DNA from: Pseudomonadota bacterium
GTDB lineage: Bacteria > Pseudomonadota > Alphaproteobacteria > Rhizobiales > Xanthobacteraceae
Assembly (NCBI GenBank): GCA_023405565.1
Contig: JAEXXW010000428.1
Coordinates: 1 to 6,665, forward strand
Length of the DNA stretch: 6,665 nt
Reading direction: 5' to 3'
Of the stretch, positions 1 to 5,654 are shown one piece after another. A program made the translations under genes and the position numbers. The first letter of the stretch is position 1, and every line of letters starts with the position of its first letter. The notes under the pieces were generated by a model. It was not told where the DNA came from. It ran no database searches and worked only from the letters and a program-made list of their open reading frames with translations.

Positions 1-443
1 CCATGGGCACCTCGGTGCAGCGCTCATCAGCGCAGCAGGATTTTTCCAAGCGCGGCGCGTCCTTCAACATTCCTGGCGAGCAGGTCGATGGCATGGACGT
101 GCGGGCTGTGAAGGCGGCCGGTGACAAGGCTGTCGCTTGGTGTCGTGAAGGCAATGGCCCCTACATCCTCGAGATGCAGACCTATCGCTATCGTGGCCAC
201 TCGATGTCGGATCCGGCGAAATACCGCACCCGCGACGAGGTCGAGAAGGTGCGGTCGGAGCAGGATCCGATCGAACAGGTGCGCCAGCGTCTGTTGAAGA
301 ACAAATGGGTGAGCGAAGACGACCTGAAGCAGATCGACGCGAAGGTCCGTATCACCGTCAACGAGGCGGCTGAATTCGCAACGCACGACCCCGAGCCTGA
401 TCCGTCCGAGCTTTACACCGATGTCCTTCGTCACGCGTCGTAA
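1..443 (+). CDS. pdhA: Pyruvate dehydrogenase E1 component subunit alpha (3' part only)
   Basis: This is the C-terminal ~147 residues of the alpha subunit of pyruvate dehydrogenase E1, which with E1 beta decarboxylates pyruvate using thiamine diphosphate and Mg2+ in the cytoplasm. The frame is open from the window edge. The ATG at 3 is an internal Met, because the sequence there (MGTSVQRSSAQQDFSKRG) is mid-domain in the family. Visible hallmarks are the PGEQVDGMDV segment, the conserved loop YRYRGHSMSDPAKYRTRDEV (about visible residues 62-81), which in mammalian E1 alpha carries regulatory phosphoserines, the following DPIEQ helix, and the family-typical end EFATHDPEPDPSELY. The stop is TAA at 441-443. 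It lies 29 bp before pdhB, so the two are almost certainly co-transcribed. The thiamine-diphosphate motif lies upstream of the window and cannot be checked. Confidence 0.96.
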   Translation, partial: MGTSVQRSSAQQDFSKRGASFNIPGEQVDGMDVRAVKAAGDKAVAWCREGNGPYILEMQTYRYRGHSMSDPAKYRTRDEVEKVRSEQDPIEQVRQRLLKNKWVSEDDLKQIDAKVRITVNEAAEFATHDPEPDPSELYTDVLRHAS

Positions 444-472
444 CATTGCCGTTGTTTGAATAGAGAGCGTCC

Positions 473-1900
473 ATGCCGATAGAAGTCCTGATGCCCGCGC
501 TCTCGCCCACGATGGAGAAGGGCAACCTTGCCAAGTGGCTGAAGAAGGAAGGCGACACGGTGAAGTCCGGCGACGTTATCGCCGAGATCGAGACCGACAA
601 GGCGACGATGGAAGTCGAAGCCGTCGACGAAGGAAAGATCGGAAAGATCCTCGTCGCCGAAGGCACGCCCGACGTCGCCGTGAATACGCCGATTGCCGTT
701 CTGCTCGGGGAGGGCGAGGACGCGTCGGCGATCAAGGTTGGTGCCGCCCCGGCTGCGAAAGGTGATCGCGCCAACGACGAACAGCGTTTCGATGAATCGA
801 AGGCGCCGGATGCTCCCGCGTCGGAACAGCCGAAGGACAAGGCCGAGCCGGTATCGGCCGTGGCCGCTCCGCCGCAGGTCGCAGCCTTGCTCGAACCCGA
901 TGTGCCGGAAGGCACCGAGATGGTCACGCAGACCGTGCGCGAAGCTTTGCGCGATGCGATGGCCGAGGAAATGCGCCGCGACGAAGCTGTATTCGTCATG
1001 GGCGAGGAAGTCGCCGAATATCAGGGTGCTTACAAGGTCACGCAGGGGCTGCTGCAGGAATTCGGCGCGCGTCGCGTCGTCGATACGCCGATCACCGAGC
1101 ACGGCTTTGCCGGTCTTGGCGTCGGTGCGGCTCTGGCCGGCCTGAAGCCGATCGTCGAATTCATGACGTTCAACTTCTCGATGCAGGCCATCGACCAGAT
1201 CATCAACTCGGCTGCGAAGACGCTTTATATGTCCGGCGGCCAGATGGGCGCGTCGATCGTGTTCCGCGGCCCGAATGGCGCCGCCGCACGCGTGGCTGCG
1301 CAGCACAGCCAGGATTACTCAGCGTGGTATTCGCACATTCCGGGCCTGATCGTGATCGCGCCTTACACGGCAGCCGATGCGAAGGGCTTGCTGAAGGCGG
1401 CGATCCGCAACCCCAATCCAGTCGTGTTCCTGGAAAACGAAATCCTCTACGGTCATTCGTTCCCGGTGCCGAAGCTCGACGATTATGTGCTGCCGATCGG
1501 CAAGGCCAAGGTTGTTCGCCCGGGCAACCATGTCACCATCGTCTCGTTCTCGATGGGCATGATCTACGCGCTGAAGGCCGCGGAAGAGCTCGCCAAGAAG
1601 CATATCATGGCCGAGGTGATCGATCTGCGCACGCTGCGTCCGCTGGACGATGCAACGATCATCGAGTCGGTGAAGAAGACCGGCCGGCTGATCACGGTCG
1701 AAGAGGGCTGGCCGCAGAACGGCATCGGTGCGGAGATTTCCGCGCGGGTGATGGAAAAGGCGTTCGACTATCTCGATGCGCCGGTGATCCGCATTTCCGG
1801 CAAGGACGTGCCGATGCCTTACGCCGCCAATCTCGAAAAGCTGGCGCTGCCGTCGGTCGATGAGATCGTCGAAGCCGCCAAGTCCGTGACCTACCGCTGA
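473..1900 (+). CDS. pdhB: Pyruvate dehydrogenase E1 component subunit beta, with N-terminal lipoyl domain
   Basis: This is E1 beta of the pyruvate dehydrogenase complex, 475 aa. Residues 1-80 are a biotinyl/lipoyl domain with the lipoylation motif ETDKA (Lys43). Residues ~85-148 are an Ala/Pro/Glu-rich flexible linker. Residues ~150-475 are the transketolase-like E1 beta module. It contains [14 protein letters not shown] (residues 176-189, including the Glu that activates thiamine diphosphate in this family), [42 protein letters not shown] and, from ~341, the C-terminal transketolase domain ending in [12 protein letters not shown]1 beta without a lipoyl domain is usually ~325-330 aa; the extra length here is the lipoyl domain plus linker, an arrangement known from alphaproteobacteria. 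The ATG at 473 is chosen because it starts the lipoyl domain exactly ([14 protein letters not shown]). The Shine-Dalgarno (AGAGAG, 462-467) is weak, consistent with translation following pdhA. Confidence 0.97.
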   Translation: MPIEVLMPALSPTMEKGNLAKWLKKEGDTVKSGDVIAEIETDKATMEVEAVDEGKIGKILVAEGTPDVAVNTPIAVLLGEGEDASAIKVGAAPAAKGDRANDEQRFDESKAPDAPASEQPKDKAEPVSAVAAPPQVAALLEPDVPEGTEMVTQTVREALRDAMAEEMRRDEAVFVMGEEVAEYQGAYKVTQGLLQEFGARRVVDTPITEHGFAGLGVGAALAGLKPIVEFMTFNFSMQAIDQIINSAAKTLYMSGGQMGASIVFRGPNGAAARVAAQHSQDYSAWYSHIPGLIVIAPYTAADAKGLLKAAIRNPNPVVFLENEILYGHSFPVPKLDDYVLPIGKAKVVRPGNHVTIVSFSMGMIYALKAAEELAKKHIMAEVIDLRTLRPLDDATIIESVKKTGRLITVEEGWPQNGIGAEISARVMEKAFDYLDAPVIRISGKDVPMPYAANLEKLALPSVDEIVEAAKSVTYR

Positions 1901-1915
1901 TCGGAGCCCGCCAAT

Positions 1916-3283
1916 ATGCCGATCGACATCCTGATGCCCGCTCTTTCGCCGACGATGGAGAAGGGCAACCTCGCCAGGTGGCTGAAGAAAGAAGGCGACA
2001 CGGTCAAATCCGGTGACGTCATTGCCGAGATCGAGACCGACAAGGCGACAATGGAAGTCGAGGCCGTGGATGAGGGCACACTGGCCAAGATCGTGGTGCC
2101 GGAAGGGACAACCGACGTTCCGGTCAATCAGGTTATCGCTGTGCTCGCCGGAGACGGCGAGGACGTGAAGGCGGCAGCCTCGGGCGCAAAGGCAGCCCCC
2201 ACGGCTGCGCCAAAGCCTGAAGTGAAATCTGAAGAAAAGCTGAAAGGCGAAGTAACACAGCAGGCTGCCCCGGCAACTGCACCCGTAGCTTCACCAGCGC
2301 CGGCCAAACTCGCCGCCGCCGCACAGCCCGCCGCGGCATCCAGCAGCAATGGCTCGCGTATCTTCTCTTCGCCGCTGGCGCGCCGTCTCGCGAAGGAAGC
2401 CGGCATCGACATCGGTGCGATTCAGGGCACCGGGCCGCATGGCCGCGTCATCGCCCGCGACATCGACGCGGCGAAATCCGGCAAGGGCCTCAAGGCTCCG
2501 GCACAACCCGGCGCGGCACCTGCACCCCAGATCGCACCGGCGCTGAGCGATCAGCAGATCCTCGGTCTGTATGAGCAGGGCTCCTATGAGAGCGTCCCGC
2601 ATGACGGCATGCGCCGGACCATTGCGCAGCGCCTGACCGCTGCGACCAATTCGATGCCGACCTTCTACCTGACGGTTGATTGCGATCTCGGCAAGCTCTC
2701 CGCAGCGCGCGAGGAAATCAACGCTCGGGCGCCGAAGGACAAGGACGGCAAGCCGGCCTACAAGCTTTCGGTCAACGACTTCGTCATCAAGGCGCTCGCC
2801 TTGGCGCTGCAGCGCATTCCCGATGCCAATGTGTCCTGGACGGAAGGCGCGATGCTCCGTCACAAGCATTCCGACATCGGGGTTGCCGTGGCGCTGCCCT
2901 TTGGCCTGATCACGCCGATCATCCGCCAGGCTGAACTCAAGTCGCTGTCCGCCATCTCCAACGAGATGAAGGATCTTGCCGCGCGCGCCAAGGCCAAGAA
3001 GCTCAAGCCGAATGAATACCAGGGCGGCTCTTCCTCGGTGTCGAACCTTGGCATGTACGGCATCAAGGACTTCACCGCCGTGATCAACCCGCCGCAGTCG
3101 TCGATCCTCGCTGTCGGCACCGGCGAGGAGCGTGCTGTGGTGCGTAACGGTCAGATCGTCGCCGCGACGATGATGAGCGTGACGCTCTCGTGTGATCACC
3201 GCGCAATCGATGGTGCGCTCGGCGCAGAACTCCTGGTCGCCTTCAAGACGCTGATCGAAAATCCGGTGATGATGGTGGTGTGA
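1916..3283 (+). CDS. pdhC: Dihydrolipoamide acetyltransferase, E2 core of pyruvate dehydrogenase
   Basis: This is E2 of the pyruvate dehydrogenase complex, 455 aa. It transfers the acetyl group from the lipoyl arm to CoA and forms the structural core. The domain order is a single lipoyl domain (1-80, ETDKA with Lys43), an Ala/Pro-rich linker (~85-145), a peripheral-subunit-binding domain (~149-184, beginning [18 protein letters not shown] and containing [14 protein letters not shown]), a second Ala/Pro linker, and the catalytic acyltransferase domain (~223-455). The catalytic motif DHRAIDG is intact: His428 and Asp432. The end ENPVMMVV is typical for the family. The ATG at 1916 is preceded by GGAG (1903-1906) and lies 15 bp after the pdhB stop, so the two are translationally close. 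The first 54 residues are nearly identical to those of PdhB. One lipoyl domain on E2 plus one on E1 beta probably gives the complex two lipoyl arms per E1-E2 set (inference). Confidence 0.97.
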   Translation: MPIDILMPALSPTMEKGNLARWLKKEGDTVKSGDVIAEIETDKATMEVEAVDEGTLAKIVVPEGTTDVPVNQVIAVLAGDGEDVKAAASGAKAAPTAAPKPEVKSEEKLKGEVTQQAAPATAPVASPAPAKLAAAAQPAAASSSNGSRIFSSPLARRLAKEAGIDIGAIQGTGPHGRVIARDIDAAKSGKGLKAPAQPGAAPAPQIAPALSDQQILGLYEQGSYESVPHDGMRRTIAQRLTAATNSMPTFYLTVDCDLGKLSAAREEINARAPKDKDGKPAYKLSVNDFVIKALALALQRIPDANVSWTEGAMLRHKHSDIGVAVALPFGLITPIIRQAELKSLSAISNEMKDLAARAKAKKLKPNEYQGGSSSVSNLGMYGIKDFTAVINPPQSSILAVGTGEERAVVRNGQIVAATMMSVTLSCDHRAIDGALGAELLVAFKTLIENPVMMVV

Positions 3284-3348
3284 CGCCGGAAGGCGCACAC
3301 CAAACATTCCAACCTTACATTCTATCCTTTGCATAATGACAGGCGTGG

Positions 3349-3376
3349 CGTTTTGCCGATGAGACACGGCAAAACG
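3349..3376. promoter_or_regulatory. Perfect 10-bp inverted repeat with 8-nt loop downstream of pdhC
   Basis: The arms CGTTTTGCCG (3349-3358) and CGGCAAAACG (3367-3376) are exact reverse complements separated by ATGAGACA. The repeat lies 66 bp after the pdhC stop. The right arm is followed by GTTCTGC rather than a T run, so it is not a textbook Rho-independent terminator. It could be a 3'-end RNA hairpin that stabilises the pdh message or helps termination, or a DNA site for a dimeric regulator of the downstream gene. The structure is seen directly; the role is inference. Confidence 0.5.
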
Positions 3377-3421
3377 GTTCTGCAGACTTGCCCCGCTGCT
3401 ATTCAAGTTTCTCTTGTTCGC

Positions 3422-3439
3422 TGGCCGTCAAGTCGGCCA
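3422..3439. repeat. Short 6-bp inverted repeat
   Basis: TGGCCG (3422-3427) and CGGCCA (3434-3439) are exact reverse complements around a 6-nt loop, TCAAGT. It lies 77 bp before the start of the TctC-like gene. Palindromes this short are common in GC-rich DNA, so it may be chance. It could be a weak hairpin in the 5' leader of that gene. Confidence 0.3.
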
Positions 3440-3459
3440 TGATGACCGGCATAAGAAAT

Positions 3460-3479
3460 CCGGACATTGATACCGGACA
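3460..3479 (+). promoter_or_regulatory. CCGGACA direct repeat, 13-bp period, upstream of the TctC-like gene
   Basis: CCGGACA occurs at 3460-3466 and again at 3473-3479, separated by TTGATA. Tandem half-sites at a near-helical-turn period can bind response regulators or other dimeric activators. The position 37 bp before the start codon would fit regulation of the binding-protein gene. No known regulator consensus is recognised and the copy number is only two. Confidence 0.25.
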
Positions 3480-3502
3480 CGATCGGGAGAAAACGTTCAG
3501 CT

Positions 3503-3509
3503 AGGGAGG
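3503..3509 (+). promoter_or_regulatory. Strong ribosome binding site that fixes a GTG start
   Basis: AGGGAGG lies 6 nt before the GTG at 3516. It is close to the ideal Shine-Dalgarno sequence and is the reason for choosing GTG as the start of the TctC-like gene. There is no ATG in frame until deep inside the mature domain. Confidence 0.75.
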
Positions 3510-3515
3510 CTATTC

Positions 3516-4574
3516 GTGAGCAACGAAGGCGTTGAAGTCGTTCGTCCGCTGCACAAGAAAAAGACCACACTGCAAAAACTGGAAGGCCTGACGCGCCGCC
3601 CGATCCTGCATCGCGCTGCGTTGGCCGGGTTCTTGGCACTGACTCCGCTGCCGGTGCTGGCGCAGGCCGATTATCCGAACAAATCGATCCGCGTCGTTGT
3701 CCCGTTCCCGGCGGGCGGCACCACCGACATGCTGGCGCGGCTGTTCGCCCAGAAAATGGGGGAGAGTCTCGGCCAGACATTGGTGGTGGAGAATGTCGGC
3801 GGAGCGGGCGGCTCGCTCGGTGCCGAACAGAACGCCCGGGCAGCGCCCGATGGTTATTCGCTGCTGTTTCACAATCTGACATTCTCGACCACGACGTCGT
3901 CACTGCAATATGCCGGACGCTCGCGCCACGACATCGAGAAGGATTTCGTGCCGATCTCGGTCGGTGCCTATGTGCCGATGCTGCTGCTCGCGCATCCATC
4001 GGTTCCGGCCAAGGATCTGAAGGAATTCGTCGCCGTCGCAAAAACCGCGAAAGAGCCGATGTTCTATGGCTCGACCGGGCCGGGCAGTGTGATGAACTTC
4101 TCCGGCGAACTTCTGAAACGCGATGCCGGCATCAAGCTGGACCACGTACCGTTCAAGGGCGCGGCGCCGCTGGTGCAGGAGTTGCTGTCCGGCCGCATCC
4201 AGTTCGGTGGCGATCAGCTCTCGACATCGCTGCAACACGCCAAGTCGGGTTCGTTGCGGCCGCTGGCCGTGCAAAGCGCGACACGCTCACCGGCCTTGCC
4301 GGATGTGCCGACGGTGCGGGAGCAGGGCTTCGCGTTCCTGGAATTGCAGGGCTGGAACGGTTTCTTCGCGCCGGCCGGCACGCCGGATGCGGTCATCGCG
4401 CGTCTTCGCAAGGAGATCGTCGCGGCGGCGAATGCGCCGGACGTGCGTGCGAAGATGACGATGGTCGGTGCAGAGCCCGGCGGTTCGACGCAGGAGGAGA
4501 TGCGGCAAATGCTGCGCGAACAGATCTCGAAGGTGAAGCCTGTCATCGAGGATCTGAAACTGATCGTGCAGTGA
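3516..4574 (+). CDS. Bug/TctC-family tripartite tricarboxylate transporter substrate-binding protein
   Basis: This is a periplasmic solute receptor of the Bug (TctC) family, 352 aa. Family members capture organic acids or related small solutes and deliver them to TctA/TctB membrane partners, or act as orphan sensors. The mature domain begins near residue 52 with YPNKSIRVVVPFPAGGTTDMLAR, split here as YPNKSIRVVVPF plus PAGGTTDMLAR, the family signature. Further typical segments are VVENVGGAGGS, YGSTGPGS, LDHVPFKGAAPLVQELLSG, VPTVREQGF and WNGFFAPAGTP. The N-terminus has an unusually long polar stretch, then Arg27-Arg28 in TRRPILH, a hydrophobic core and LAQA at 48-51. This resembles a Tat signal peptide, with cleavage likely at 49-51. 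No tctA or tctB gene is visible. It sits alone between the pdh genes and a convergent gene. The ligand cannot be deduced. Confidence 0.92.
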   Translation: MSNEGVEVVRPLHKKKTTLQKLEGLTRRPILHRAALAGFLALTPLPVLAQADYPNKSIRVVVPFPAGGTTDMLARLFAQKMGESLGQTLVVENVGGAGGSLGAEQNARAAPDGYSLLFHNLTFSTTTSSLQYAGRSRHDIEKDFVPISVGAYVPMLLLAHPSVPAKDLKEFVAVAKTAKEPMFYGSTGPGSVMNFSGELLKRDAGIKLDHVPFKGAAPLVQELLSGRIQFGGDQLSTSLQHAKSGSLRPLAVQSATRSPALPDVPTVREQGFAFLELQGWNGFFAPAGTPDAVIARLRKEIVAAANAPDVRAKMTMVGAEPGGSTQEEMRQMLREQISKVKPVIEDLKLIVQ

Positions 4575-4598
4575 TCGAAAACCGGCGCCGGGCAACGA
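4575..4598. other. Short spacer with a 10-bp palindrome after the TctC-like gene
   Basis: CCGGCGCCGG (4582-4591) is self-complementary. It sits inside a wider imperfect inverted repeat, GATCG (4573-4577) and CGATC (4596-4600), that starts in the stop codon. It could fold into a weak 3'-end hairpin for the upstream gene. There is no T run. Confidence 0.3.
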
Positions 4599-4675
4599 TC
4601 TAGTGGTCCGATTCTAACATTCGCATCCCGTTTCAGCGGGCACCATTGCGAATGTTAGAAACAAAGACCACTAGA
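4599..4675. repeat. Long CTAG-bordered palindromic element, copy 1
   Basis: This is a 77-bp nested inverted repeat. The outer arms TCTAGTGGTC (4599-4608) and GACCACTAGA (4666-4675) match over 10 bp. The inner arms TTCTAACATTCGCA (4612-4625) and TGCGAATGTTAGAA (4647-4660) match over 14 bp. The 21-nt centre contains a further small hairpin, CCCG-TTTCAG-CGGG (4627-4640). The asymmetric bulges between the arms are 3 and 5 nt. Both ends carry CTAG. It is non-coding and lies between convergent genes. It could be a MITE- or REP-like non-autonomous repeat, or a bidirectional terminator or hairpin. Similarity to copy 2 supports a repeat family. Confidence 0.85.
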
Positions 4676-4686
4676 AAGTATAAGTT

Positions 4687-4767
4687 GCTAGTGGAGTTCT
4701 GGATTTGACATTCGCTTAGCCAGTTTGCGGTTAGCAAGGTTGCGAATGTCAAATCCACTCCACTAGC
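4687..4767. repeat. Long CTAG-bordered palindromic element, copy 2
   Basis: This is an 81-bp nested inverted repeat 11 bp after copy 1. The outer arms GCTAGTGGAGT (4687-4697) and ACTCCACTAGC (4757-4767) match over 11 bp. The inner arms GGATTTGACATTCGC (4701-4715) and GCGAATGTCAAATCC (4742-4756) match over 15 bp, with a 3-nt bulge on the left only. The 26-nt centre can form a wobble-containing stem (TTAGCC with GGTTAG). It shares with copy 1 the CTAGTGG ends and the core GATT(C)T(A/G)ACATTCGC, but the centres differ. The right end overlaps the last codon and stop of the minus-strand ModA-like gene. Confidence 0.85.
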
Positions 4768-5521
4768 CCGGCGTCAATCCTTTCGACTTGATCACAGCCT
4801 GTGCCTCGGGCGATTGCAGATAGATCAGCATCGCCTTGACGATCTCGGGCGCCTTGCTGTGCGCGACCGCGCCCATCGAGAATTGCGTGACCTGATCGAG
4901 CTCGGGCGGCAGCGGCCCGACCAGTTCGGCGCCTGCAACCGGAATCAATTCGGAAATCTGCTGAACCGCAATGTCGGCTTCGCCACGCACCAGATAGCCG
5001 GCGGCCGGCGTGCCGCTTTTGGCACGGACCGCCCGCGCATTCACCTGATCCGCAATACCGAGCCTGTTCAAAACAGTCTCGAATGCCGTGCCCGACAGAC
5101 CGCCCGCAACATAGGCCACGGCCTTTGCCTCCAGCAGCGCGCGTTTGACGGCATCCGGGGTCGAAATATCCGGTCTTGGCGTGCCGGCCTTGATGGCAAT
5201 CCCGACCTGCGCGCGGGCCATGTCGATTCGCGAGCCAGAGACCTTGCCATCCCTGATCAGGGCATCGATGTTGCCCGCATTGGCGATGATCAGATCCGCG
5301 GTTTCGCCGTTTTCAAGCCGCTTCACGAGCTGCCCGGATGGCGCCACATCGATGATGGCTGTATGGCCGGTTGCCTTCTCAAAGCGCGGTCCCAGCTCCT
5401 GCAGCGAGGTCCGCAGCGCCTGCGTGCAAAAGACCCTGATCTCGCCGGCATGTGCCGGCCGAGGCGCTAATCCAGCCATCTGCGAAAGTCCCATTACCAG
5501 CAAAGCCAATCCCAGGCGCAT
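4763..5521 (-). CDS. ModA-like periplasmic substrate-binding protein, ligand unknown
   Basis: This is a 252-aa predicted periplasmic binding protein of the molybdate-binding (ModA, PBP type 2) fold. Residues 1-25 form a Sec signal peptide ending AHA before Gly26. The mature part begins IRVFCTQALRTSLQELGPRFEKATG and carries, as separate pieces, APSGQLVKRLENGETADLII and the C-terminal helix IYLQSPEAQAVIKSKGL, all ModA-like. The ligand loop usually seen as AASL in ModA reads CTQALRTS here, and the region expected to hold the oxyanion-binding Tyr reads IAVQQISELIP, so molybdate binding is doubtful (inference from remembered family patterns). No modB or modC permease/ATPase gene is nearby. The ATG at 5519-5521 has a strong Shine-Dalgarno, GGGAGGT on the minus strand (5526-5532). 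The stop TAG lies in the CTAG of palindrome copy 2. It is divergent from lpd. Confidence 0.85.
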   Translation of the reverse strand: MRLGLALLVMGLSQMAGLAPRPAHAGEIRVFCTQALRTSLQELGPRFEKATGHTAIIDVAPSGQLVKRLENGETADLIIANAGNIDALIRDGKVSGSRIDMARAQVGIAIKAGTPRPDISTPDAVKRALLEAKAVAYVAGGLSGTAFETVLNRLGIADQVNARAVRAKSGTPAAGYLVRGEADIAVQQISELIPVAGAELVGPLPPELDQVTQFSMGAVAHSKAPEIVKAMLIYLQSPEAQAVIKSKGLTPG

Positions 5522-5654
5522 GCCAACCTCCCGGAATGTTTTCTTTGCAGCCTAGACCTGCTATCCGGCGCCCTCAACACCTCTCGTGGAATGCCGGCCA
5601 GCGACTAGATTCCGGGTCGCCCGACCGCCAGTGCAGCAAGGAGCCGATCGCCGC
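5522..5654. promoter_or_regulatory. Divergent control region between the ModA-like gene and lpd
   Basis: This 133-bp region must hold the start signals for both flanking genes. On the minus strand, GGGAGGT (5526-5532) is the ribosome site of the ModA-like gene. A weak promoter candidate for it is TTGAGG (5572-5577) with TAGGCT (5549-5554) at 17-bp spacing; the -10 match is poor. On the plus strand, AAGGAG (5638-5643) is the ribosome site of lpd, 11 nt before its ATG. No convincing plus-strand promoter is recognised, although lpd is expected to need one because the gene upstream runs the other way. Confidence 0.5.

Larger units (their letters stand above)
3284..3515. other. Intergenic region between pdhC and the TctC-like gene
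   Basis: No convincing gene is seen in these 232 bp. The region is less GC-rich near 3296-3340 than the flanking genes. It holds a small hairpin just after the pdhC stop (CGCC-GGAA-GGCG, 3284-3295), a perfect 10-bp inverted repeat (3349-3376), a 6-bp inverted repeat (3422-3439), a 7-bp direct repeat (3460-3479) and a strong Shine-Dalgarno (3503-3509). CATAAT at 3332-3337 resembles a -10 box but has no matching -35. No hairpin is followed by a clear T run, so a classic intrinsic terminator is not demonstrated. Confidence 0.7.

Noticed and set aside
431..1306. Long minus-strand open frame opposite pdhB
   Set aside because: It lies entirely against a well-recognised gene, has composition typical of an antisense shadow in GC-rich DNA (many Arg and His) and no recognisable domain.
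473..1900. A possible mis-joined fusion of a lipoyl domain onto E1 beta
   Set aside because: The frame is continuous through a normal Ala/Pro linker, and lipoylated E1 beta is an established arrangement in alphaproteobacteria.
2291..3406. Long minus-strand open frame opposite pdhC
   Set aside because: It overlaps the E2 linker and catalytic domain on the other strand, shows no family motif, and is explained by codon bias of the real gene.
3467..3495. TTGATA as a -35 box for the Bug-type gene
   Set aside because: At 17-bp spacing the -10 position reads AAAACG, which is not a credible match.
4599..4767. CRISPR-like repeat pair
   Set aside because: There are only two units, each internally palindromic with divergent sequence, and no equal-length spacers or cas genes.
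4814..5470. Plus-strand 218-aa open frame opposite the ModA-like gene
   Set aside because: The minus-strand frame has a signal peptide, a strong ribosome site and family motifs; the plus-strand product has none.
5588..5613. GGAAT...ATTCC inverted repeat upstream of lpd
   Set aside because: The arms are only 5 bp with a 16-bp gap, which is expected by chance.
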